Origin: Psychrobacter celer
GTDB lineage: Bacteria; Pseudomonadota; Gammaproteobacteria; Pseudomonadales; Moraxellaceae
Length of the DNA stretch: 46,455 nucleotides
Direction of reading: 5' to 3'
NCBI RefSeq assembly: GCF_016107555.1
Contig: NZ_JABASU010000023.1
Span: forward strand, 1-46,455
Program-made: the position numbers and the translations under genes
Notes under the pieces: generated by a model
What the model saw: the letters and a program-made list of their open reading frames with translations, nothing else
Told to the model about the DNA's origin: nothing
Databases searched by the model: none
Shown here: piece by piece, positions 1 through 7,134 of the stretch
Numbering within the stretch: the first letter of the stretch is position 1
Layout: each line of letters starts with the position of its first letter

Positions 1-78
1 TTTGTTTATACCAACTTAGTTTACTCTTTCTCATAGTGCTATCCTAAATAATTTTACTTATCTAGGACAGCCCCTAAA

Positions 79-795
79 TTAATTGCACACGCACAAAAAA
101 GTATGCAATAAGGTTTTAGCATCGCGGGGCAGGGTATGAGGGCGGGCGATATAGTCCTCAGCTTGCTGATATACGTCGAGTGCAAAGGTGCTACCGCTGG
201 TATCGAAGTCCGCAAACAAGTTGTCTTGTGACACTTGAAACACACGCCCGCATGCTAAGGTGAATAAACATTCTAGGGCTTGCGGTTTGATCTCTACGCG
301 CTCAAATGCTTGCTGCTGCGCTTCACTACGGCCATCTGGGGCATACCAGTAGCCAAAGTCTGCCAACTGCCGACGTGCCTCACCAGCGATGCACCAATGG
401 CTAAGCTCGTGCAGAGCGCTGGCAAAGAACCCATGCGCGAACTCAATTCTCGCTGGTAGAGTGGCTGTTGCAGGGAAGTATTCTGGCTCACTCTGACCAC
501 GAACCAATACAACCTTTTGATGCGCAAACACTGTATTAAACAAATCAATCAGCCAATCAGTCACCGCTTGTTCACTATCTGCTACTGAAGGCTGCTGGCC
601 ACTGTCTACCTTTGTAGTAGATATTTTTTGCCAGCCCTCTTGCCAGATTGATAGGTGCGCGTTTGTCATGATTGATGATGGCGTATTATCTGGGTGGCTA
701 GAGGCTATTAAGCGGCTCAGACGCTGATGTAATATCGGCGCATGAATACGGGGCTGGAGGGTAGAAAAGTCCATTGGATGGGTAAAACAAGTCAT
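79..795 (-). CDS. epmC: Elongation factor P hydroxylase EpmC (YfcM family)
   Basis: EpmC hydroxylates the beta-lysylated lysine of elongation factor P in the cytoplasm, the last step of the EpmA/EpmB/EpmC pathway. The conserved core is plain: a HELSHW motif followed by CIAGEARRQL, then FGYWYAPDGR and KPQALE, as in E. coli YfcM; the His and Glu residues of this core are the likely iron ligands. The family match begins only about 40 residues before that core, so the N-terminal 60 or so residues are extra or the start is further in. I chose ATG 795; ATG 774 and ATG 669 (196 aa, close to the usual ~180) are equally possible, and none has a good ribosome binding site. The open frame runs on to 1056 but would overlap the divergent yceD gene, so that extension is rejected. 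EpmA and EpmB are not in the window. Confidence 0.85.
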   Translation of the reverse strand: MTCFTHPMDFSTLQPRIHAPILHQRLSRLIASSHPDNTPSSIMTNAHLSIWQEGWQKISTTKVDSGQQPSVADSEQAVTDWLIDLFNTVFAHQKVVLVRGQSEPEYFPATATLPARIEFAHGFFASALHELSHWCIAGEARRQLADFGYWYAPDGRSEAQQQAFERVEIKPQALECLFTLACGRVFQVSQDNLFADFDTSGSTFALDVYQQAEDYIARPHTLPRDAKTLLHTFLCVCN

Positions 796-989
796 AGATC
801 GGATACAGAGCAAATAGAGAATAAAGACAAAAGACCTTGTGAGCGAAGGCCAAGCGGCAGAGTGAAGCGACAATGCGGTAAATATAGCCGGTATCAAAAA
901 ATAGTAACATACTAGCGCTGGCACCCCTCGGTGCTTTCCGTTAGTATTGCAGGCAATATTATACACCGTTTTGATGAATGAGGCCGCGC

Positions 990-1583
990 ATGTCAAACAC
1001 TTTAGAAAATAAGCCGTCAGCAAATAACACTGACCATAAAAAAGCGTCCGTATCAAGCGTTATGCCTGAAAATATCTCGTTAGATAAATGGGCCGACAGT
1101 GGGTTTGAGTGGGCAGGAGAGGTAGAACCACGCAGTTTTGAGCGTTTGGCTGCCATATTGACCACAGAGCATGAGCAACAAATAATACAGCTAAATACTC
1201 AATTATACCGTCATAATAATGTGCTGCATCTCGCCTTTACCTTGGCGGGCGATATCTGGCTCACCTGTCAGCGCTGTTTGCAGCCAATTGCCATTGATTT
1301 GTCTGATGATTATGACATCGCGTTGTTGGATGATGACAGCCAAATAAGCTTGGTCGATGAAGAGCAAGATTATTTATTACTTGATGAAATCATTCCTGAG
1401 CAATCACCAGAAAACTTGCTGCCATTAAAAAAGCTGGTAGAAGATGAGATATTGCTCAAAACACCCATGGCCCCTAAGCACGATGATTGTGAAATGAGTG
1501 TTGAGCAGTTTGGTGAGATTCCAGAGGAAGAAGAAAACGAAAATCCTTTTGCAGCATTGGCATCGCTCAAAGGCAAACTATAA
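990..1583 (+). CDS. yceD: YceD/DUF177 family protein, 23S rRNA accumulation factor
   Basis: DUF177 (YceD) proteins are needed for normal 23S rRNA levels and are commonly encoded just before rpmF, as here. The 197-residue product has the family CxRC motif (TCQRCLQPI, a possible metal knuckle in the middle of the protein), a conserved acidic VEDEILL segment, and the characteristic C-terminal NPFAALASLK sequence. ATG 990 was taken because it follows a purine-rich GAGGCCGCGC stretch; an internal ATG at 1062 would remove a poorly conserved, Ser/Asn-rich leader and cannot be excluded. The gene is divergent from epmC. Family assignment is firm; the molecular mechanism of the family is only partly known. 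Confidence 0.88.
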   Translation: MSNTLENKPSANNTDHKKASVSSVMPENISLDKWADSGFEWAGEVEPRSFERLAAILTTEHEQQIIQLNTQLYRHNNVLHLAFTLAGDIWLTCQRCLQPIAIDLSDDYDIALLDDDSQISLVDEEQDYLLLDEIIPEQSPENLLPLKKLVEDEILLKTPMAPKHDDCEMSVEQFGEIPEEEENENPFAALASLKGKL

Positions 1584-1902
1584 CCGCGGTGGCAAATGAG
1601 CCTATGGCAGATTATGATGCCTTTTATCCGCTTTCTATCAAAGAGTGAAAGGCAGGGCTTTATTAATCCATCAAACATGCGTATAATGTCCGGTTTATTG
1701 CATTCTAGCAACAAGTTGCTTGCTGATAGAAGCTGACTGGGCAAATTTTCTATCGATTTTAGACGTAGTCAGCACTTTATGTAGGTGGCAATCTATTTAA
1801 CCAATGATGCTTAAGACTTAGGTTGTTGTGATTCTATAGCCTCTGTCAGTATCGACTAAAGCTGAATTTTAAGCTTATCCCTTTAAGTATAGGAGCTATA
1901 TC
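1584..1902 (+). other. Intergenic leader between yceD and rpmF
   Basis: This 319-base stretch has no convincing gene. It holds a promoter-like pair for rpmF (annotated separately) and then about 215 bases of apparent 5' leader ending in an AGGAGC ribosome binding site just before rpmF. I see no terminator-type hairpin after yceD, so yceD-rpmF co-transcription remains possible. Confidence 0.5.
1659..1687 (+). promoter_or_regulatory. Candidate sigma-70 promoter for rpmF
   Basis: TTTATT at 1659-1664 and a perfect TATAAT at 1682-1687 are separated by 17 bases. The -35 is weak, the -10 ideal. Transcription would start near 1694, giving a leader of about 210 bases in front of rpmF, which would let the ribosomal protein and fab genes be expressed independently of yceD. 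Confidence 0.5.
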
Positions 1903-2085
1903 ATGGCTGTTCAAAAAAGTCGTAAAAGCCGTTCTCGTCGTGACATGCGCCGTTCACACCATCGTATGGAAGTGGCTGAGCTAAGCGTAGATGCTACCAC
2001 TGGTGAAAAACATCGTCGTCATCATATGACCAAAGATGGTTTCTACCGTGGCCGTCAGTTATTTAAGGTCAGTCAAGACGCTTAA
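1903..2085 (+). CDS. rpmF: 50S ribosomal protein L32
   Basis: A 60-residue basic protein with the typical L32 N-terminus ([20 protein letters not shown]) and a C-terminus matching the family ([14 protein letters not shown]). It is a component of the large ribosomal subunit. It lacks the four zinc-binding cysteines found in some L32 versions, so it is the zinc-independent form. The start is fixed by AGGAGC 9 bases upstream of ATG 1903. In many Gammaproteobacteria rpmF is followed by plsX and fabH; here the next gene is fabD, about 420 bases downstream after a strong hairpin terminator. Confidence 0.96.
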   Translation: MAVQKSRKSRSRRDMRRSHHRMEVAELSVDATTGEKHRRHHMTKDGFYRGRQLFKVSQDA

Positions 2086-2111
2086 GTCGTTGGTTCTATA
2101 ATGGTCAATAC

Positions 2112-2147
2112 AAAATAATGATAGTACAGGTGACTATCATTATTTTT
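2112..2147 (+). terminator. Perfect 14-bp hairpin terminator after rpmF
   Basis: Arms 2112-2125 and 2133-2146 are perfectly complementary (AAAATAATGATAGT against ACTATCATTATTTT) with a 7-base loop and end in a T run. The A-rich 5' arm means it could also work on the minus strand. It should end most rpmF transcripts before fabD. Confidence 0.75.
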
Positions 2148-2182
2148 GTGTTGCTGTTATGAAGCAATTCGCTTTAAGCCAA

Positions 2183-2270
2183 AAAAAGCCAAGTTATTTC
2201 GCTATCATAAATTATGTGGCTGGATAACTTGGCTTTTTGCTATCGTTTTTTTAGACTTTTTGTCTAAAAA
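2183..2270. repeat. Two further inverted repeats between rpmF and fabD
   Basis: Arms 2183-2197 and 2224-2238 form a perfect 15-bp inverted repeat (AAAAAGCCAAGTTAT against its complement) with a 26-base loop. Directly after it, 2248-2256 and 2262-2270 form a 9-bp hairpin around a five-T loop. Both have T or A runs at their edges and resemble terminators, but no gene precedes them after the rpmF terminator. Confidence 0.7.
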
Positions 2271-2507
2271 GCGTATGATGTTACTCTCTTTTGTAGACAA
2301 GCACCGATGCAGCTACCATCTATTAAGTCAGGGTTTTGCTCACCTTTGCCGCACCACCTACTATGATAATAGCGTGTGTCAGTGTATAGTTTACGAATGT
2401 TCCGTTTTTTAGACCAAACGTCAAATCAACGGCTTTATACAGTATTTAATAATATAATAACCCCCATTGATTTAGGGATATTTCCAATTAAATAAGGAAT
2501 ATTGGTT
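2271..2507 (+). other. Non-coding stretch upstream of fabD
   Basis: No credible gene. The only open frame here (from 2146 to 2412) runs through the hairpins and has a composition unlike a protein. TATGATAATAG near 2362-2372 could be a -10 region, with no clear -35. The fabD ribosome binding site AAGGAA lies just before its start. Confidence 0.35.
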
Positions 2508-3476
2508 ATGGCCTCTGTACCCGATATGGTAAAAAAGCAGCCGATTCGTATGGCGGTGATTTTTCCTGGACAAGGATCGCAAGTAGTCGGGATGACTAGC
2601 GAGCTTGCTGACATCTACCCAGAGATTCGTGAAACCTTTACCGAAGCCAGCGACGCGCTTGGCGAGGACTTATGGGCAATCTGTCAAGACGAAGAAAAGC
2701 TCAATCAAACCCAATATACGCAGCCTGCGCTACTGACAGCAAGTATGGCAATTTGGCGTATCTTACAACAAAAAATCACCACTGCGCCTTGCTACCTAGC
2801 GGGTCACTCGTTAGGTGAGTACAGCGCCCTTTGCGCCGCTGAAGTGATCTCACTTGCCGATGCCGTCACCTTAGTGCATAAACGCGGCCAGTTGATGCAA
2901 GAGGCTGTGGTCGGTGTAGATACCGCTATGGCAGCTGTGTTGGGGTTAGAGGATCACCGAGTCGAAAACCTCTGCGAGCAAGCGACCGAGCATGTCGATG
3001 ACGCCATCGTGGGCGCTGCTAACTTTAACAGTCCAGGGCAAGTGGTCATTTCGGGCAACGCAGCTGGCGTGAATGCCGTTATCGATAAAGTACAAAATAC
3101 GGGCAAAAAATCCATACCTTTGAAGGTCAGTGTACCGTCTCACTGCGCATTGATGGCGCCTGCAAGTGACGCCCTAGCCGAGATATTGGCAGGTATCAAG
3201 TTTGATCAAGCCACCATTCCTGTGATTCAAAATCGCCATGCGCGCGTTGAAACCAGTGCCGCTGGCATCAAACAAGCACTGACTGAGCAACTAAGCCAAC
3301 CGGTCTTGTGGTCACAGACCATGCAAGAGCTGGCTGATAAACAAATCAATGTATTAATCGAATGCGGCAGTGGCAACGTACTCAGCAACTTGGCCAAGCG
3401 CCAAGCACAGCCGATTACCAGCTATCCTACAGATAAGCCTGCCCGTCTAGATAAGTTAATGGAGGTGTTATCATGA
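2508..3476 (+). CDS. fabD: Malonyl-CoA:ACP transacylase
   Basis: FabD transfers the malonyl group from CoA to acyl carrier protein, feeding fatty acid elongation in the cytoplasm. The 322-residue product has the PGQGSQ motif near residue 20 and the nucleophile elbow GHSLGEYSALCA with catalytic Ser101; the second catalytic residue is the His in VPSHCALM. ATG 2508 is preferred over TTG 2502 because AAGGAA at 2494-2499 is 8 bases from ATG 2508 but only 2 from the TTG. The stop overlaps the fabG start (ATGA), so fabD and fabG are translationally coupled. plsX and fabH, often found before fabD, are absent here. Confidence 0.96.
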   Translation: MASVPDMVKKQPIRMAVIFPGQGSQVVGMTSELADIYPEIRETFTEASDALGEDLWAICQDEEKLNQTQYTQPALLTASMAIWRILQQKITTAPCYLAGHSLGEYSALCAAEVISLADAVTLVHKRGQLMQEAVVGVDTAMAAVLGLEDHRVENLCEQATEHVDDAIVGAANFNSPGQVVISGNAAGVNAVIDKVQNTGKKSIPLKVSVPSHCALMAPASDALAEILAGIKFDQATIPVIQNRHARVETSAAGIKQALTEQLSQPVLWSQTMQELADKQINVLIECGSGNVLSNLAKRQAQPITSYPTDKPARLDKLMEVLS

Positions 3477-4201
3477 GCCGCACAATTACCCTAGTCACTG
3501 GTGCCAGTCGCGGTATCGGTAAAGCTGTCGCCAAGCGGTTTGCAAAAGAAGGACACTTTGTGATTGGCACGGCGACCACCGAAAAGGGCGCTGAGCTGAT
3601 TGATGAGTATCTACACGATAGCGGTGGTATCGGCCGCGTATTAGACGTCCGTGATACCACGCAAATCGAAAAGTTATTTGAAGAGATTGAAAGCGTCTAC
3701 GGTGCCGTACAAGTATTGGTCAACAATGCAGGTATCACCCAAGACGGGTTGCTAATGCGTATGAAAGACGAGGATTGGGAAAACGTCGTCGATACCAACT
3801 TAACCTCAGTCTATCGTATGAGCAAACGTGCGGTACGCGGCATGATGAAAGCACGCCGTGGACGCATCATCAATATCACCTCTGTGGTGGCGCAGATGGG
3901 TAATGCAGGTCAGTCCAACTATGCTGCTACCAAAGCGGGTGTCGAAGGCTTTAGTCGGACGCTGGCGCGCGAGATTGGCTCAAGACAGGTGACCATCAAC
4001 TGCGTCGCACCAGGTCTGATCGAAACGGACATGACGGACGAGTTGGACGAGCGCTTGCTAAACTCGATGCTCGACGCTGTCCCCATCAGCCGTTTGGGTC
4101 AGCCAGAAGATATCGCTGCTGCTGTACACTTCCTAGCCAGCGATGAGGCCAGCTATATAACTGGCGCAGTCATTCCAGTCAATGGCGGGATGTATATGTA
4201 A
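3473..4201 (+). CDS. fabG: 3-oxoacyl-ACP reductase
   Basis: FabG reduces 3-ketoacyl-ACP with NADPH in each fatty acid elongation cycle. The 242-residue protein is a classical short-chain dehydrogenase: GASRGIG cofactor loop at residues 10-16, NNAG near 84-87, and catalytic Ser137, Tyr150 and Lys154 (SNYAATK). The length is exactly that of bacterial FabG, and the fab cluster context separates it from the many other SDR enzymes. It overlaps fabD by four bases and is followed by acpP after about 275 bases. Confidence 0.95.
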   Translation: MSRTITLVTGASRGIGKAVAKRFAKEGHFVIGTATTEKGAELIDEYLHDSGGIGRVLDVRDTTQIEKLFEEIESVYGAVQVLVNNAGITQDGLLMRMKDEDWENVVDTNLTSVYRMSKRAVRGMMKARRGRIINITSVVAQMGNAGQSNYAATKAGVEGFSRTLAREIGSRQVTINCVAPGLIETDMTDELDERLLNSMLDAVPISRLGQPEDIAAAVHFLASDEASYITGAVIPVNGGMYM

Positions 4202-4477
4202 AGTGACGCACAAGTGTTACATAGAAATAATAAAAAACTGTGTGAACGAGTGTAAACTATAATAAAGGGTGTTATAATGACGGATACTTTTATGTCAAAG
4301 CACTGTATCATGACAGGACTTTAGTAGACATTAGACAGACTGTATCAGGTGTCATAGAGTACTCAGACGGCGATGTCGCTGATCTGGCAAATCCCATTTT
4401 ATATACCCTGCTATAGAGTGTAGACTGCACGCTATAGCAGTTTATTAAAAATAATAGATGATAAAGGAGCAATCTAC
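4202..4477 (+). promoter_or_regulatory. acpP leader region with tandem -10 elements and a hairpin
   Basis: The gap contains two TATAAT hexamers (4258-4263 and 4273-4278), both without good -35 boxes, and a perfect 9-bp hairpin (4408-4416 with 4432-4440, CTGCTATAG) followed by TTTATT about 35 bases before acpP. acpP is usually made in great excess over fabG, so a separate promoter and a stabilising or attenuating leader hairpin are plausible; this is inference. Confidence 0.4.
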
Positions 4478-4714
4478 ATGAGCAACGATACCGAGCTAAG
4501 AGTTAAATCAGCTGTGGCTGAGCAATTGGGTATGAACGTTGAAGACATCAACAATGACGCCTCATTCATGGAAGATCTAGGTGCAGATTCACTAGATTTG
4601 GTTGAATTGGTAATGTCATTTGAAAGTGATTTTGGTATCACTATCCCTGACGAAGACTCTGCAGAGTTGACGACGGTTCAAAAAGCAATCGATTACGTAC
4701 AAGCCCAGCTATAA
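4478..4714 (+). CDS. acpP: Acyl carrier protein
   Basis: This 78-residue very acidic protein carries growing acyl chains on a 4'-phosphopantetheine arm attached to Ser38 in the motif [10 protein letters not shown]. Helix I, the DSL site and the C-terminal VQKAIDYVQ segment all match AcpP. An AAAGGAGC ribosome binding site precedes ATG 4478. It lies downstream of fabD-fabG but has its own leader, and it is followed by a terminator, so it ends the fab cluster; fabF, which often comes next, is not here. Confidence 0.97.
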   Translation: MSNDTELRVKSAVAEQLGMNVEDINNDASFMEDLGADSLDLVELVMSFESDFGITIPDEDSAELTTVQKAIDYVQAQL

Positions 4715-4746
4715 TGCTGTAGTCATCTGATTGGCTCAGCCAGTCT

Positions 4747-4781
4747 AAAAAGCCGCTTGCCCTATGGGTTGGCGGTTTTTT
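4747..4781 (+). terminator. Terminator after acpP
   Basis: An imperfect GC-rich hairpin, AAAAGCCGCTTGCC against GGTTGGCGGTTTTTT, about 30 bases after the acpP stop, ending in a six-T run. Confidence 0.65.
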
Positions 4782-5101
4782 GTGCTTGTCGCATTTCATA
4801 TATGGACTTCAATGGTACATTTGAGTGTTTAACAATCTCAAAGTATTAACATATACTTTATGAAATTAACATTACTCAACATACTCTTACTATTTAAATG
4901 AAGCGTTTTTGTTATACTCAAAATGTCGACGTGATGCAGACATCGTTGTATATGGCTTGATGCTGTGTATGAATTAATTGCATATGAAGTCATCGTATTA
5001 ACGTTTATATACGAGGAAGATGACTGACATCACTGATAGTGAGACATTATCTACAACAATAACGATGCATAACAAATAACAATAGTTCAAGGAGTAGTTA
5101 G
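4782..5101 (+). promoter_or_regulatory. kbp upstream region with an extended -10 promoter
   Basis: This 320-base gap has no gene. TGTTATACT at 4910-4918 is an extended -10 element with no strong -35 box. The implied leader before the LysM gene would be about 175 bases. An AAGGAG ribosome binding site sits 9 bases before that gene's start. Confidence 0.4.
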
Positions 5102-5611
5102 ATGGGTATTTTTAGTTTTGCAAAAGACATCGGCGAAAAAATCTTTAACCGTGATGATGCCAAACATGACGCCAAATCAGAGACCAAAGCAGATGCCAAC
5201 ACCCCAGTACAGAGCACTGAGCCTTCTGCCCAGTCAGTAGCCAATATTTTGCTTCGCCGTATTCAGCAGCAAAATCTGAATATCAGCAATCTAAAGATCA
5301 AATACAATGGTACGACAGATACTGCAGAAATCAGCGGTAATGCCAAGACACAAGCAGACCGCGAAAAAGCCATTATCGCTATCGGTAACGTGCAAAATGT
5401 AGCAAAAGTCATCGATAATATCGATATCGAAGAAGATGCTCCAGAATCAACCATGTATACGGTAAAATCTGGCGATAGCTTATCGAAGATTGCCAAAGAA
5501 GTGTATGGCTCATCTGGGGATTATATGAAGATTTTTGAGGCCAATAAGCCCATGTTATCTGATCCAGACAAAATTTACCCAGGTCAAGTCTTACGTATTC
5601 CAAAACCTTAA
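5102..5611 (+). CDS. kbp: BON-LysM protein, Kbp/YgaU-like potassium-binding protein
   Basis: The 169-residue product resembles E. coli Kbp (YgaU), a cytoplasmic K+-binding protein of BON-LysM architecture. The N-terminus MGIFSFAKDIGEKIF matches Kbp; a linker rich in Ala, Lys and Asp (residues 18-45) is longer than in E. coli and accounts for the extra 20 residues. The BON domain covers about 46-110 and the LysM domain 119-167 (YTVKSGDSLSKIAKEVYG to GQVLRIP). There is no signal peptide, which agrees with a cytoplasmic role rather than peptidoglycan binding. The gene stands alone with its own promoter and terminator. Confidence 0.85.
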   Translation: MGIFSFAKDIGEKIFNRDDAKHDAKSETKADANTPVQSTEPSAQSVANILLRRIQQQNLNISNLKIKYNGTTDTAEISGNAKTQADREKAIIAIGNVQNVAKVIDNIDIEEDAPESTMYTVKSGDSLSKIAKEVYGSSGDYMKIFEANKPMLSDPDKIYPGQVLRIPKP

Positions 5612-5678
5612 TGTGATAGCTTAATACAATAGGCAGATAAGCCTGAGATTACTGTATTAAAAAAATTGCTCATTGGCA

Positions 5679-5713
5679 AAAAAGCGTCTCTTACATAAGA
5701 GACGCTTTTTATT
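5679..5713 (+). terminator. Bidirectional terminator after kbp
   Basis: AAAAAGCGTCTCTTA at 5679-5693 pairs perfectly with 5696-5710, followed by T-rich sequence. The A run on the 5' side lets it also serve the convergent queG transcript. Confidence 0.8.
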
Positions 5714-5813
5714 GGGTAAGAGATTGTTGACATCACTGGTTAAAGCTATTTGACTAAGCAGCGACTCGCCATAAGAAGCGACTAACCGTAAGCAGCTGTG
5801 ATGAGACAGGATA

Positions 5814-7049
5814 TTAAGCATCATTATCGCTGAGCTTTTGTTGTTGTTCAGCGATTGCCCAATGTATATGCTCGTCTAGCATGGCGTTATGGGTCTGCAG
5901 CTTAGCCTGCAACTGGGTAATGACCTCTTGACTGCCGTTGGCATTGCCAAGTGCAATCGCGATATTGCGTAAAAAATTAACGTAGCCTGTGCGTCTAAGC
6001 GGGCTGCCTTGAGTTTTTTGCATAAAATCCGCTTCTTGCCATTGCCACAGCTCAAGCAAACTGCTGTTGTCAAGACTGTGCCGCGGTGCAAAGTCTTCGA
6101 CAGTTGTAATATTGGCATAACGGTTCCACGGACAGATGAGCTGGCAATCATCACAGCCAAAGACGCGATTGCCAATGGCGCGGCGATATTTTTCATCGAT
6201 GATACCATCATGTTCGATGGTCAAATAAGAGATACAAGCAGAGGCGTTTAGCTCATAAGGCGCGACAATGGCCTGAGTGGGGCAGACATCAATACAAGCG
6301 CTACAACTGCCGCAATGCGACTTGACAGGAGCGTCGTCTGGCAGCTCGAGACTGATGAACAGCTCTCCTAGTACAAAAAAAGAGCCTGCTTGTTTGTTGA
6401 GCAGCAAAGTATGTTTGCCTGTCCAGCCAAGACCAGCGGCATCTGCGATTGGCCGCTCAAAGATGGGGGCTGAGTCGCTAAATGGCCGAAAAACAAACTC
6501 TTGCGCCGAGCCGATATTCAGGTGTTGCCATTCAGGAAGCATGGCTTCGATTTGTAATGCCAATTGCTTTAGACGACTGCGCATGGTTTTATGATAGTCG
6601 CGCCCTCGTGCATAACGCGCTATGATGCCTTGATTGGGAAAATCGTTATCAGCGACCGTCCGCGGCGTAGGCGTCTGCGTCAAATAATCCATGCGCACAC
6701 TGACGATGGTTTTGGCACCTTCTACCAGTTGATCGGGGTGAGCGCGCAAATGGTGATTGTTGTGCATAAACTGCAGCTGTCCTTCATAGCCTTTTGCCAG
6801 CCACTGCTGTAGCTGCGTCATCTGCTGAGCAAATAATGGATGATGCACGGAGAGAAAACCACAGTCCCCAAACCCCAACGTCTGTGCTTGAGACTTAATC
6901 CACTGCTTGACATCCTCGGCACTTGTGAATGGTGAGTCACTTTTGACGTCGATTTTTTTGCTAGGTACCTGCGATAGGGGAGCAGGCGTCGCAGCCGCTG
7001 TCTGGCCGTTAGAGGTATCGGGTAAGTCCGGTTTTGAGAGAGTAGACAT
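5814..7049 (-). CDS. queG: Epoxyqueuosine reductase QueG
   Basis: QueG reduces epoxyqueuosine to queuosine at position 34 of certain tRNAs, using cobalamin and two [4Fe-4S] clusters. The ferredoxin-like part is clear: C246, C249, C252 and C256 in HCGSCSACIDVCP, then FGCDDCQLICPWNR with C299, C302 and C306. The FSDSAPIFERP segment holds the likely catalytic acid Asp192, and ISYLTIEH is conserved. At 411 residues it is longer than E. coli QueG (379); the extra part is a low-complexity Pro/Ala/Ser leader of about 40 residues before the conserved part. It is divergent from nnr, a pairing also seen in E. coli (yjeS-yjeF). Confidence 0.94.
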   Translation of the reverse strand: MSTLSKPDLPDTSNGQTAAATPAPLSQVPSKKIDVKSDSPFTSAEDVKQWIKSQAQTLGFGDCGFLSVHHPLFAQQMTQLQQWLAKGYEGQLQFMHNNHHLRAHPDQLVEGAKTIVSVRMDYLTQTPTPRTVADNDFPNQGIIARYARGRDYHKTMRSRLKQLALQIEAMLPEWQHLNIGSAQEFVFRPFSDSAPIFERPIADAAGLGWTGKHTLLLNKQAGSFFVLGELFISLELPDDAPVKSHCGSCSACIDVCPTQAIVAPYELNASACISYLTIEHDGIIDEKYRRAIGNRVFGCDDCQLICPWNRYANITTVEDFAPRHSLDNSSLLELWQWQEADFMQKTQGSPLRRTGYVNFLRNIAIALGNANGSQEVITQLQAKLQTHNAMLDEHIHWAIAEQQQKLSDNDA

Positions 7050-7134
7050 AAAGAATAATAAAAATCAAAGAAGTATCGCTATGATAAGGCAGTGAGTATG
7101 GAGTGCAAGCATAAAAATGAATAAAGGAGCAAAT

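Noticed and set aside
796..1056. N-terminal extension of the EpmC frame
   Set aside because: It overlaps the divergent yceD start and matches nothing in the EpmC family; it reads as translated intergenic DNA.
2146..2412. 88-codon open frame between rpmF and fabD
   Set aside because: It starts at GTG inside the terminator region, runs through two hairpins, has no ribosome binding site and an unprotein-like Cys/Phe-rich composition.
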